Notes: generated from the sequence alone by a model not told the origin. Positions 1 through 8,648 are shown, numbered from the stretch's first letter. The stretch: 42,210 nucleotides of DNA from Aneurinibacillus danicus (GCF_007991215.1 NZ_BJXX01000058.1:1-42210); one strand, 5' to 3'. Made by a program: numbers and translations.

Positions 1-44
1 ATAGATATAAGTTTCTTGCGGACGGGGAATGTAGGCACATACAC

Positions 45-61
45 ATGGCATAAAAATTGCT
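45..61 (+). promoter_or_regulatory. sigma-54 (-24/-12) promoter
   Basis: The sequence ATGGCATAAAAATTGCT has TGGCA and TTGC with GG at 47-48 and GC at 59-60. That is the exact GG-N10-GC spacing of the sigma-54 consensus TGGCAC-N5-TTGCA. It lies about 45 bases before the SDR start. The same element precedes livH and acoA in this window. The activator binding sites would lie upstream, outside the window. Confidence 0.72.
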
Positions 62-107
62 AAACGATAATGGCAAGCAGAAAAATTGAAGAGAAAGGAA
101 GAGAGCC

Positions 108-872
108 ATGGATATTCCGACATTTGATTTGACAGGCAGAACCGCACTGGTTACCGGTGGAAGCAAAGGAATAGGATTCGGAATGGCGTACGCGCTTGGC
201 GCTTACGGCGCGCGGGTCGTCATTACAAGCCGCGGAGAAGAAGAAGGATGGGCAGCAGAAGAACAACTACAGGAAGCGGGTTTTGACGCTGCGTATCTTC
301 CATGCGATGTGACGAAGAAAGAGCAGATTGACGGGCTGGTTGCAGAAACGGTCGCACGCTATGGTTCTATTGATATTCTGGTTAATAACGCCGGCATGAA
401 CATTCGCAAGCCGCTCATCGAGGTGGAAGAAAGCGACTGGGACCGTGTATTGAGCGTGAACCTGAAGGGGATTTTCCTTGTCGGGCAGGCTGTGGCCAAG
501 CAAATGATGGAGCAGCGGTATGGAAAGATTATTAACATTTCTTCTATCCTTGGGACAATCGGGATGCCGTATCAGACATCGTATGCAGCTAGCAAAGGGG
601 GAATCAACCAGCTGACCAAAGTATGGGCGGAAGAGCTGGCTCCTTATAATATTACGGTGAACGCTCTCGGACCGGCTTACATTCGAACGCCGATGACGGA
701 AGAGTGGTTGAACGACCCGGAACGATACCGGCAAATTATTAACGCGACGATGCAAAAGCGGGTTGGCGAGCTTTCCGATTTGTCTGGACCGGTAGTATTT
801 CTTGCCTCAGACGCTTCTTCCTATGTGACGGGACAGATACTTAATATTGATGGCGGATGGACCGCAAGATAA
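108..872 (+). CDS. SDR family NAD(P)-dependent oxidoreductase
   Basis: A 254-residue classical short-chain dehydrogenase/reductase, which is the normal length. It oxidises or reduces an alcohol/ketone pair in the cytoplasm. Visible motifs are the cofactor loop TGGSKGIG (16-23), NNAG (93-96), the catalytic Ser at 145/146, and YAASK with Tyr159 and Lys163. TSR after the second strand puts an Arg at 42, which favours NADP(H). It resembles gluconate 5-dehydrogenase and 3-oxoacyl-ACP reductase types, but the substrate cannot be read. The ATG follows a GGAAGAG ribosome site. It sits 22 bases before an acyl-CoA synthetase and behind a sigma-54 promoter, so it probably belongs to an inducible catabolic operon. 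Confidence 0.9.
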   Translation: MDIPTFDLTGRTALVTGGSKGIGFGMAYALGAYGARVVITSRGEEEGWAAEEQLQEAGFDAAYLPCDVTKKEQIDGLVAETVARYGSIDILVNNAGMNIRKPLIEVEESDWDRVLSVNLKGIFLVGQAVAKQMMEQRYGKIINISSILGTIGMPYQTSYAASKGGINQLTKVWAEELAPYNITVNALGPAYIRTPMTEEWLNDPERYRQIINATMQKRVGELSDLSGPVVFLASDASSYVTGQILNIDGGWTAR

Positions 873-894
873 ACGAACGATCAGGAGGACAGTG

Positions 895-2487
895 ATGACT
901 ATAGCAGTAGAAACACATTTTAACCGTCAATTGAAAGTGTTTGTGCACAGACCTAAAACCATCATGGATATGCTTGGACGGACAGCGGCGAGTTTTCCGG
1001 ATAAAGAAGCGCTTGTCTCGGCGGAAGAACGGGTGACATACCGGGAGTTCGCTGAGCGGGTCGAAAAGGTTGCGGGCAATCTGTCCGATATTTACGGCAT
1101 TCGGAAAGGCGATAGGGTCGCGCTGCTGATCGGAAACCGCATTGAGTTTGCGCTGCTGGTGTTTGCTTGTGCCCGAATCGGCGCGATTGCCGTAATTTTG
1201 AATACTCGCTTAAAAGAAGAAGAATTGTCTTATATGCTGAACCATTCCGGCGCCTCGCTTTTGCTTTTCGATGGAGAAAGCGTGGACAAGGTGGAAAGGT
1301 TGAGGGACAATACGGATATTTCCAGCGTCCGTCACTTTTTTCTGATCGGAAACGCGGCGGCAGCCAGGAGAGAGTATTCTCTGTTTGAGATTTTGCTGCA
1401 GCCTGCAGTGGCTCCTACGGTAGACATCCGCGAAACCGATCCGCTGTTTATCATGTATACGTCCGGGACGACCGGCGTACCGAAAGGGGCTATCGGAAGC
1501 CACCTGGGCGTTATTCACGGGGCGATAAGCTACGAAAATGTGCTGAAAACGAACAGCCAGACGAAGACCCTGATTGCTGTGCCGCTTTTTCATGTGACCG
1601 GACTTGTGGGACAGCTCCTGCATATGGTGCAGGTAGGGGGAACCTCGGTGCTGATGGAAAAATACAAAACCGATAGGTATATTCAGTTGCTGGCTGAAGA
1701 AAACATTACCTTTTTGTTTAATGTACCAACGATCTATGTGATGATGATGTCTCATCCTGATTTCGCGAAGCATACGTACCATGCCGTCCGTACCCTGGCG
1801 TTCGGCGGAGCGCCGATGTCTATGGATACGATTTCAAATTTGAAGAAAGCGTTTCCGGGAGCGGAACTCCATAATGCCTACGGGGCAACAGAAACCTCCT
1901 CACCTACGACCATTATGCCGCGTCACGCCCCAAAGGAGAAGCTTCATTCCGTTGGTATGCCCATTCCCGTCGCAGAAATTAAAGTGATCGATGAAAACGG
2001 AGAGGAATGTGCACCCGGGCAGGTAGGACAGCTTTTGATTAAAGGACCGACGGTGATAGAAGGGTATTGGAACAATGAGGAAGCAAACAGGCGCTCTTTT
2101 ACTGACGGATTCTGGTGTTCCGGCGATATAGCTGTCATCGATGGGGACGGGTTTGTCTACATTATGGATCGAATGAAGGACATGATTAACCGTGGAGGGG
2201 AAAAAATTTTTTCGATAGAAGTCGAGAATGTCTTGTATAACCATCCGGGCATCCTGGAGGCGGCTGTGGTTGGAGTTCCAGATAGGATATACGGGGAAAC
2301 GGTGAAAGCGTTTGTCGTGCCGAAAGCAGATGTTCAAATCGAAGAGGAAGAGGTAAAGCAGTTTGTGCGGGAGCGATTGGCCGAGTATAAGGTACCAACG
2401 GCTGTGGAGTTCATTCCGGAGCTACCGAGAAATCCAGGCGGCAAGATTATAAAATCGTACCTGAAAAACGGGCTGCTATACAAATAG
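895..2487 (+). CDS. AMP-dependent acyl-CoA synthetase
   Basis: A 530-residue member of the ANL superfamily (class I adenylate-forming enzymes). It activates a carboxylic acid with ATP to an acyl-adenylate and then forms the CoA thioester. Motifs in order are the phosphate-binding loop YTSGTTGVPKG (about 188-198), YGATE (about 328), the hinge segment GDIAVIDGDGF then DRMKDMINRGGEKI (about 410-440), and the C-terminal lysine in RNPGGKIIK (about 511-519). The frame is open from 847, but AGGAGGA at 883-889 sets the start at ATG 895 (GTG 892 is too close). It most resembles medium/long-chain or aromatic acyl-CoA ligases; the chain specificity is not visible. The following importer and hydroxyacyl-CoA dehydrogenase suggest it activates an imported acid. 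Confidence 0.92.
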   Translation: MTIAVETHFNRQLKVFVHRPKTIMDMLGRTAASFPDKEALVSAEERVTYREFAERVEKVAGNLSDIYGIRKGDRVALLIGNRIEFALLVFACARIGAIAVILNTRLKEEELSYMLNHSGASLLLFDGESVDKVERLRDNTDISSVRHFFLIGNAAAARREYSLFEILLQPAVAPTVDIRETDPLFIMYTSGTTGVPKGAIGSHLGVIHGAISYENVLKTNSQTKTLIAVPLFHVTGLVGQLLHMVQVGGTSVLMEKYKTDRYIQLLAEENITFLFNVPTIYVMMMSHPDFAKHTYHAVRTLAFGGAPMSMDTISNLKKAFPGAELHNAYGATETSSPTTIMPRHAPKEKLHSVGMPIPVAEIKVIDENGEECAPGQVGQLLIKGPTVIEGYWNNEEANRRSFTDGFWCSGDIAVIDGDGFVYIMDRMKDMINRGGEKIFSIEVENVLYNHPGILEAAVVGVPDRIYGETVKAFVVPKADVQIEEEEVKQFVRERLAEYKVPTAVEFIPELPRNPGGKIIKSYLKNGLLYK

Positions 2488-2509
2488 TAAATCACTTGTG
2501 GGAATATTA

Positions 2510-2523
2510 TGAAATCGATTACA
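2510..2523 (+). promoter_or_regulatory. Predicted cre site (CcpA)
   Basis: TGAAATCGATTACA fits the Bacillus cre consensus TGWAANCGNTNWCA at all defined positions. It lies about 100 bases upstream of the livH -24 element. This suggests carbon catabolite control of the importer operon. It is predicted from sequence only. Confidence 0.6.
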
Positions 2524-2535
2524 AAATTCATCACC

Positions 2536-2551
2536 GATTCCTATAGGAATC
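2536..2551. promoter_or_regulatory. 16-bp perfect palindrome, possible activator site
   Basis: GATTCCTATAGGAATC is perfectly self-complementary. It sits about 72 bases before the -24 element of the livH promoter, where sigma-54 activators usually bind. The partial repeat GAATC follows a few bases later. The cognate regulator is unknown. Confidence 0.45.
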
Positions 2552-2622
2552 AAATGTTGAATCTTGTAACAAAAAAGAAACTGTATTTACGTTGATAAAC
2601 TTCTTTTTTTTCGTTTGTTGGG

Positions 2623-2640
2623 TTGGCATCAGTATTGCAA
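2623..2640 (+). promoter_or_regulatory. sigma-54 (-24/-12) promoter of the liv operon
   Basis: TTGGCATCAGTATTGCAA has TGGCA and TTGCA with GG at 2625-2626 and GC at 2637-2638, the canonical spacing. It lies 130 bases before the livH ATG. No comparable sigma-A promoter was seen in the gap. Confidence 0.78.
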
Positions 2641-2769
2641 TATATGGAGAACAAAACAAGATATCGGGAGGAGGCATCCAATGAAACGGTAATGATGTAA
2701 CAAATAGAGATGATCTCATTGTCGATCATTTATATGAAATTGCAAAATTTGGCTGAGAGAGGTGAATGT

Positions 2770-3639
2770 ATGTTAACCCAACAAATTGTAAGCGGATTAG
2801 CTGCAGGTAGTTTATATGCATTAGCTGCGTTAGGATTGGTTTTGATCTATAAAACTTCCGATTTGGTTAACTTTGCCCAAGGGGAAATGGCGATGATTTC
2901 CACGTTTGTGGGCTTTACTCTTATTCATTCGTGGGGGATGGGATACTGGCTTTCTTTCCTGCTTGCTCTTGTATTTGCGGCCGTTTTTGGCATTATTGTT
3001 GAAAGGGTTTTCATGCGCCCGGTACAAAAAGCACCTGTATTAAGCCAAATTATTTTGACACTTGGCCTTTACATGGCGTTCAGGGGTATAGCGGGGATGA
3101 TTTGGGGATACGAACCTGCCAGCTTTCCGGAAGCGATTAAAGGGGAGCCGATTTCTTTGGGAAGTATGCTGGTAACACCGAATCAAATTTTAATCTTTAC
3201 CTTGACTATAGCTCTTATGTTTCTTTTCTTCTATCTTTTCCGTTATACAATGGTCGGCCTTGCCATGAGGGCAGCGGCTCAAAATCTGGGAACGACGGAA
3301 TTGATGGGGATTCGTGTTGGATCCATTTTCTCGCTGACATGGGCGATTAGCGCTGTCCTTGGAGGAATCGCAGGGCTTCTGATAGCTCCCACTACCTTCC
3401 TTGATCCGAATATGATGGGGGAAGTTGCGATTAAGGCGTTTGCAGCGGCAGTGCTTGGGGGGTTTTCCAGTTTGCCTGGTGCGGTGATTGGCGGTCTATC
3501 TATCGGTTTGTTTGAAAATTTAGTAGCCGGCTATGTTTCTGCAGAGTTAAAAACAGCCTTTGTGTTCTTTCTGATTATCTTAATTTTATACGTCAAGCCA
3601 ACAGGGCTGCTCGGAATTAAACAAGTAAAGAAGGTGTGA
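2770..3639 (+). CDS. livH: Branched-chain amino acid-type ABC transporter permease LivH
   Basis: A 289-residue polytopic inner-membrane permease of the LivH family, near the usual family length. It forms half of the transmembrane channel of a HAAT-type ABC importer. The N-terminus (QQIVSGLAAGSLYALAALGL) and the conserved cytoplasmic loop region around AMRAAAQNLGTTELMGI are typical. The frame opens at 2710, but the ATG at 2770 has GAGAGGTGA just before it and matches the family start. livM, livG, livF and a binding lipoprotein follow. Members of this family also carry amides, urea and organic acids, so 'branched-chain amino acid' names the family and is not proof of substrate. Confidence 0.9.
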   Translation: MLTQQIVSGLAAGSLYALAALGLVLIYKTSDLVNFAQGEMAMISTFVGFTLIHSWGMGYWLSFLLALVFAAVFGIIVERVFMRPVQKAPVLSQIILTLGLYMAFRGIAGMIWGYEPASFPEAIKGEPISLGSMLVTPNQILIFTLTIALMFLFFYLFRYTMVGLAMRAAAQNLGTTELMGIRVGSIFSLTWAISAVLGGIAGLLIAPTTFLDPNMMGEVAIKAFAAAVLGGFSSLPGAVIGGLSIGLFENLVAGYVSAELKTAFVFFLIILILYVKPTGLLGIKQVKKV

Positions 3640-3646
3640 TCAGAGA

Positions 3647-4666
3647 ATGGATCAGCATACACGCAAAAAGATTACGTATCTCTGCATTTTCCTCATGTTT
3701 TTATTTCCTGTAGTAGCGGGAGGAGTGAATTACCTGCTTTACTCCGGCAGCTTAATCTTTATCTACGTCATCATCGCCATGAGCCTGAATCTTCTTATCG
3801 GATATGGCGGGCAAATATCGATTGGACACGCTTCCTTTTTGGCAATTGGGGCGTATGCATCCGCTATTTTTACCCTTTCCTTAGGCATTCCCTTTTGGTT
3901 AGCCTTGCCTTTAGCCGGCTTCTTTACCGCTTTGGTTGGTTTTGTTGTCGGGTTACCCGCAGTAAAATTGAGCGGCCATTTCTTGGCGGTGGCAACGCTA
4001 GGATTTGGGGTGGCGATTCCGGAATTGCTCTTGAAATGGGATTCGCTAACGGGAGGATTTTCTGGATTATTTCCTGATAAACCATCCATTTTAGGATATA
4101 CCTTTGATTCGGATGTGAAAATGTATTACCTCCTGCTTGTGGTTACGCTTATTGTGACCTGGTTGATCAATAATTTGATCAACAGCAGAATGGGCCGCGC
4201 ATTTGTTGCGATTAGGGAGAGCGAAATTGCGGCAACAGCGATGGGGATTAATGTTCCTTTATATAAAGCGCTCATGTTTAGTATCAGCGCTTTTTACACG
4301 GGATTGGCCGGGAGCCTTTATGCCCATTTTATCGGCTTTATTAGTCCCCACGATTTTAATCTTAGTATTTCGTTTCTTGTTCTGGCCATGGTGGTTGTAG
4401 GCGGATTCGCCTCGATACCGGGTTCCTACCTGGGGGCTATCCTATTAACGATGATTCCGCAACTCACCGACGAAGTTCCAGGTTTGTCACTTGTTCTAAC
4501 AGGAGTAGCATTAGTTCTTGTTATCCTTTTCCTTCCGGATGGACTGATAAGCATCAGATCCAGGTGGAAAAGAAAGAAGACGATGAAACCAGCCGATCAC
4601 CAAACGAACGAGAAATCACTTGATACAGCATCTATATCTAAACAAGCTGTTGGCTCGGAGAAGTAA
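3647..4666 (+). CDS. livM: Branched-chain amino acid-type ABC transporter permease LivM
   Basis: A 339-residue LivM-type permease, second half of the channel. Family signatures include AMSLNLLIGYGGQISIGHASF near residue 45 and the coupling segment RAFVAIRESEIAATAMGI near 185. Many hydrophobic segments cover most of the chain, and a charged, Lys-rich cytoplasmic tail follows residue 305. The gene begins 7 bases after livH stops, so the two are probably co-translated. The polar tail of about 30 residues is longer than in many homologues. Confidence 0.9.
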   Translation: MDQHTRKKITYLCIFLMFLFPVVAGGVNYLLYSGSLIFIYVIIAMSLNLLIGYGGQISIGHASFLAIGAYASAIFTLSLGIPFWLALPLAGFFTALVGFVVGLPAVKLSGHFLAVATLGFGVAIPELLLKWDSLTGGFSGLFPDKPSILGYTFDSDVKMYYLLLVVTLIVTWLINNLINSRMGRAFVAIRESEIAATAMGINVPLYKALMFSISAFYTGLAGSLYAHFIGFISPHDFNLSISFLVLAMVVVGGFASIPGSYLGAILLTMIPQLTDEVPGLSLVLTGVALVLVILFLPDGLISIRSRWKRKKTMKPADHQTNEKSLDTASISKQAVGSEK

Positions 4667-4684
4667 TGTAAGGAGGTGAAAAGC

Positions 4685-5455
4685 ATGTTTTTCGAAATGA
4701 AAGGGGTTACAGTTCGGTTTGGCGGTTTGACAGCCGTCAATCATCTTGATCTCTATGTAGAGAAAAATCAAATCTTTAGTTTGATTGGCCCTAACGGAGC
4801 CGGCAAAACCACCGTGTTAAATACGATTTCGCGCTTTTATCAACCGGCCCAAGGTCAAATTATGTTTGAGGGGAAAAATATATTGTCCTTAAAACCCCAC
4901 CAGGTCATTAAAGCCGGTATTGCCCGGAGCTTTCAGAACGTAGAGCTGTTTGCAAATATGAGCGTTTTGGATAATCTCCGAACCGGGCTGCATCCGCAGT
5001 TAAAAAGCGGAGTCTTTAGCAGCAGTTTCTTCTTGCCGGGATTTCGCCGTGAGGAGCGGGAGGTCTTGAAGAAGGCAGAGGAAATCCTCGAGTTGTTGGA
5101 GATTCAGTATATTGCCCGTGAGATCGTTAAAAACCTGCCGTTCGGGCTGCAAAAAATGGTTGATATTGCCCGTGCCCTGATGGTTAAACCAAAGCTGCTG
5201 CTGCTTGATGAACCGGTGGCGGGTATGAACCATACGGAAACCGAACGTATGGGGGAGTTTTTCTGCAGGCTGCGTGATGACTGGGGTATTACTGTTTTTA
5301 TGATTGAACATGACATGTCTCTAGTGATGAAGATTTCCGACCGGATCGCTGTGGTTGATTTCGGGAGTAAAATTGCGGAAGGATTACCCGCGGAAATTCA
5401 ACAACATCCCGCAGTGATTGAAGCCTATTTAGGAGAGGGGGATGAAAGTGCTTAA
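4685..5455 (+). CDS. livG: ABC transporter ATP-binding protein LivG
   Basis: A 256-residue LivG-type nucleotide-binding subunit on the inner face of the membrane. The Walker A loop is GPNGAGKTT, Walker B is LLLLDEP followed by VAGM, and the switch histidine is in MIEHDM. The ABC signature position reads LPFGLQKMVDIARAL where LSYGQQ is more usual for LivG, so the signature Ser is replaced by Pro. A GTG at 4676 is in frame, but it overlaps the AAGGAGGTG ribosome site; ATG 4685 is the better start. It overlaps livF by 14 bases. Confidence 0.9.
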   Translation: MFFEMKGVTVRFGGLTAVNHLDLYVEKNQIFSLIGPNGAGKTTVLNTISRFYQPAQGQIMFEGKNILSLKPHQVIKAGIARSFQNVELFANMSVLDNLRTGLHPQLKSGVFSSSFFLPGFRREEREVLKKAEEILELLEIQYIAREIVKNLPFGLQKMVDIARALMVKPKLLLLDEPVAGMNHTETERMGEFFCRLRDDWGITVFMIEHDMSLVMKISDRIAVVDFGSKIAEGLPAEIQQHPAVIEAYLGEGDESA

Positions 5456-6158
5456 ACTTGAAAATATTTTTGCAAGCTATGGGAATATTGAGGCTCTTCG
5501 TAATATGAGTCTGGAAATACCGGAGGGTTCCATTATCACGTTATTAGGGGCGAATGGAGCCGGAAAGACTACCACCCTTAAAGTGATTTCAGGTGTAGTA
5601 AAGCCGAAGTTTGGGAAGTTAATGTATCAAGGAGAGGAATTAACCGGAAAATCACCGGACCAAATCGTGAAAAGAAAGATCATTCAGTGTCCGGAAAATC
5701 GCCAGGTGTTTCCTCAACTGACTGTTTTGGAAAATTTACGAATCGGCTCGTACGCTCGACGTGATCGAGCCATGGTGAAAGAAGACTTACAAAAGGTATT
5801 GGAGATGTTCCCCCGCCTGAAGGAAAGACTGGCTCAATTTGCAGGAACATTAAGCGGCGGAGAGCAGCAGATGTTAGCGATCGGACGGGCGTTGATGGCA
5901 GCACCAAAGGTTCTGCTGTTAGATGAACCCTCGTTGGGTCTGGCTCCCATTATTGTAAAGGAAATATTTGAAATTATCAAAAATATTAACCGGACAGGTA
6001 CTTCTATTCTGTTAGTGGAACAAAATGCTCACCTGGCTTTATCCATAGCAGACTATGCCTATGTCTTGGAAAATGGCCAAATTGCCCTGTCTGGAAAGGC
6101 AACTGAATTGAAGAAAGATAATCGGGTACGGGAGTTATATTTAGGAGTTACATCCTAA
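5442..6158 (+). CDS. livF: ABC transporter ATP-binding protein LivF
   Basis: A 238-residue LivF-type nucleotide-binding subunit, the partner of LivG. Walker A is GANGAGKTT, the intact signature is LSGGEQQMLAIGRAL, Walker B is VLLLDEPSLGLAP, and the switch histidine is in EQNAH. The length matches the family. The start lies inside the end of livG with AGGAG at 5431-5435, which fits translational coupling. Confidence 0.92.
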   Translation: MKVLKLENIFASYGNIEALRNMSLEIPEGSIITLLGANGAGKTTTLKVISGVVKPKFGKLMYQGEELTGKSPDQIVKRKIIQCPENRQVFPQLTVLENLRIGSYARRDRAMVKEDLQKVLEMFPRLKERLAQFAGTLSGGEQQMLAIGRALMAAPKVLLLDEPSLGLAPIIVKEIFEIIKNINRTGTSILLVEQNAHLALSIADYAYVLENGQIALSGKATELKKDNRVRELYLGVTS

Positions 6159-6193
6159 AGATCATATTCATTTCAAAAAAGGGGGAAAAATTA

Positions 6194-7456
6194 ATGGTAA
6201 AAATCAACAGAAAAAGTTTAATGGCTATTGGAAGTGTAGTCGTTAGTTTCAGCTTGCTCCTATCAGCTTGCGGTGGCGGGACTACGAGTGCACCAACCAA
6301 TGCGGAAGCACCAAAAAGCACTGGATCTGCGAAACAGGAGGCGGGCAAGTCCGCTCCCGGAATTACAGACTCTGAAATTCTTATTGGAAACTGGGCAACC
6401 CAATCCGGTCCGGCGGCTTTCTATGGAGCGATTGCCAAAGGGGTGGACGCTTACTTTCAATATGTGAATGAACAGGGTGGAGTAAACGGCCGAAAGCTGA
6501 AGCTTGTAACCTATGATGAGGAATATCAGCCATCCCGTGCGGTTGCGATTTCGAAAAAGTTAATTGAAGAAGACAAAGTATTTGCCATTGTCGGAAACGA
6601 TTGTACTTCTTGCAATAAAGCGGCATTACCACAATTTAAAAAGGAGGGCATCCCTGTTGTCGGTGTTTCCAGCGGTGCAGACGTTTTTGTGAATCCTGTC
6701 ATTCCTAACGTCTACGGCTTGCTCACAAATTATGGGGTAGAAGCCCGGATTTTTGTCAACTATGCTGTGGATGAATTGAAAGCGAAGAGGATAGGAATAT
6801 TCTATCAGAATGATGATTTTGGAAAAAGCGGTTATAATGCGGCGATTGATGAATTAAAGAAAAAAGGGATTCAACCGGTGGCCGAGATTCCTTACAATAC
6901 GACCGATGTAGATTTCAGTTCCCCTGCATTAAAAATGAAGGAAGCAAATCCGGATGTTGTCCTTTCCTTCACCATTACCAAATCAACTGCCGCCTACAAA
7001 AAGGAACTGCATAAGGTGGGAGTGAATGTGCCATTTATGGTTACAAGTGTAGGAGGCGCGGATAACAATTTATTTAATTTAGCAGGAGAAGCCTGGAAGA
7101 ATGTCTATAGCTCCAGCTGGACTGCCCTGGTGGGGTCAGACGATCCAAAAGTGAAGAAATACGAGGAAGCGCTTGGCAAGTACGCCAAAGGTGTCAATCC
7201 TAGTGGACCGGCCTTATGGGGATGGGCAGAAGCCGAGGTTCTTGTAGAGGGACTTCGTAGAGCTGGAGACGACTTATCCCGCGAAAACTTTATGAAGCAG
7301 CTGGAAACACTCAAGGATTGGAACGAGGGGCTAGCCTTTAATGTCACCTATACTCCTGAGAATCACTATGGAACAACGTCCGTTATCATAATCAAGGATC
7401 AGGATGGAAAAATGGTTAAAGCCTCTGATGTTATCAAATATGAAGTTGGTAAATAA
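6194..7456 (+). CDS. ABC transporter substrate-binding lipoprotein (LivK-like)
   Basis: A 420-residue periplasmic-binding-type lipoprotein (type I fold, Peripla_BP_6 family) that would be anchored outside the membrane and deliver substrate to LivHM. The signal peptide ends in LLLSAC with lipid-modified Cys26, followed by a Gly/Ser/Thr-rich linker. The mature domain begins at ITDSEILIGNWATQSGP and includes EQGGVNGRKLKLVTYDEEY, typical of this family. The start has GGGGG close by. The spacing to livF (35 bases) fits one operon. Substrate is unknown; related proteins bind branched-chain amino acids, amides and aromatic or short-chain acids. Confidence 0.9.
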   Translation: MVKINRKSLMAIGSVVVSFSLLLSACGGGTTSAPTNAEAPKSTGSAKQEAGKSAPGITDSEILIGNWATQSGPAAFYGAIAKGVDAYFQYVNEQGGVNGRKLKLVTYDEEYQPSRAVAISKKLIEEDKVFAIVGNDCTSCNKAALPQFKKEGIPVVGVSSGADVFVNPVIPNVYGLLTNYGVEARIFVNYAVDELKAKRIGIFYQNDDFGKSGYNAAIDELKKKGIQPVAEIPYNTTDVDFSSPALKMKEANPDVVLSFTITKSTAAYKKELHKVGVNVPFMVTSVGGADNNLFNLAGEAWKNVYSSSWTALVGSDDPKVKKYEEALGKYAKGVNPSGPALWGWAEAEVLVEGLRRAGDDLSRENFMKQLETLKDWNEGLAFNVTYTPENHYGTTSVIIIKDQDGKMVKASDVIKYEVGK

Positions 7457-7521
7457 AGGATGAGGGCGGGCGGGTGTTGAACAAAATAATATCCGCCCCT
7501 CTGATAGATGGGGGGAGAAAA

Positions 7522-8364
7522 ATGAAGCAAGTTGCTGTCGTAGGAGCCGGAACAATGGGAGCCGGTATTGCCCAGGCATGTGCCGAAGCTGGATATACGG
7601 TGATCTTATTTGATATAGACGGTCAAGCTTTAAGCAAGGGATTAGCGGTCATCGAAACCCAGCTTCATAGTGCGGTAAAGAAGGAAAGGTTTACAGTTGA
7701 CGAGAGAGATTTGATTATTGGAAGAATTCATGGATCTACAGATTGGAAGGAACTTGCCACTGCCGATTATGTGACAGAGGCAGTTATCGAGAAAACGTCT
7801 GTAAAACAAGAGGTATTTCGCAGGCTTGAATCCATCCTGCGAGAAGATGTAGTTTTTGCAACAAATACGTCGGGTTTAAATATCACGGAGATTGCTTCCG
7901 TGCTTGCGAATCCGCGGCGGTTGGTTGGTACCCATTACTTTTATCCCGTACCTAAAATGAAGCTGGTTGAGATTGTGCGGGGAGCACAAACCGATGATCA
8001 GACTGTACAAACAGCCTTCATGTTTACCGAAAGCCTGGGTAAAAAAGCAATAGAGGTCAAGGAATCTCCTCTTTTTGTGTTTAACCGTATATTAATCCCC
8101 ATGATTAATGAGGCAATTTTTGTCCTGCAGGAAGATATTTGCCGGAAGGAAGAAATTGATGAAGCTATGATCTTAGGGGCAAGTCACCGGATTGGACCGC
8201 TTGCTTTAGCGGATGTAATTGGGCTGGACACTTTGCTATTTGTGATTGAAACGCTGCATACGGAAACGGGTGATCCGAAGTACCGTCCTGCTCCGTTGCT
8301 ACGGCAGATGGTTCGCGCAGGGAACTTAGGCAGAAAAACAGGTAAAGGTTTCTATCAGTACTAG
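7522..8364 (+). CDS. 3-hydroxyacyl-CoA dehydrogenase family protein
   Basis: A 280-residue protein of the 3-hydroxybutyryl-CoA dehydrogenase type, which oxidises 3-hydroxyacyl-CoA to 3-ketoacyl-CoA with NAD+. It has the Rossmann motif GAGTMGAG (8-15), NTS (115-117), catalytic His138 and Glu150, Asn188 in FVFNR, and the C-terminal GRKTGKGFYQY. The motif normally read as HFFNP is HYFYP here, so Asn141 is replaced by Tyr. The frame opens at 7474; ATG 7522 follows GGGGGAGAAA and begins at the family N-terminus. It lies 65 bases after the binding protein, as the last gene of the operon. The motif change may signal an unusual substrate. Confidence 0.88.
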   Translation: MKQVAVVGAGTMGAGIAQACAEAGYTVILFDIDGQALSKGLAVIETQLHSAVKKERFTVDERDLIIGRIHGSTDWKELATADYVTEAVIEKTSVKQEVFRRLESILREDVVFATNTSGLNITEIASVLANPRRLVGTHYFYPVPKMKLVEIVRGAQTDDQTVQTAFMFTESLGKKAIEVKESPLFVFNRILIPMINEAIFVLQEDICRKEEIDEAMILGASHRIGPLALADVIGLDTLLFVIETLHTETGDPKYRPAPLLRQMVRAGNLGRKTGKGFYQY

Positions 8365-8648
8365 ATAAATCGGCTTTGATATCGTATCCTGCGTTCGTAG
8401 TTCGAGGCAGGAAAAGAGGGGATACGGGGTTGGAAAGAGAAGGCAGGCTTTTTTTGGCCGGGGTGCAGGGCGCATCCAACTTCTTACTTCCAGCCTCCCT
8501 GTCTTCTCACCACAAAACAAATGTTGAAACATCAAACGTTATCTATTTGAGAATTTCCCTGAAGTCGACGACCCGTTTCGTTATGCTGCCACCATCGGAA
8601 AAAATGTCAATACGGGGAGAGGACAGTGCCTATTCCGGCTTCGTTTTC
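8365..8648. other. Intergenic region without a supported gene
   Basis: An open frame of 94 codons (8376-8660) crosses this stretch, but it has no ribosome site and no protein-like composition. No terminator, tRNA or clear repeat was seen. It separates the hydroxyacyl-CoA dehydrogenase from the Rrf2 promoter. Confidence 0.4.
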
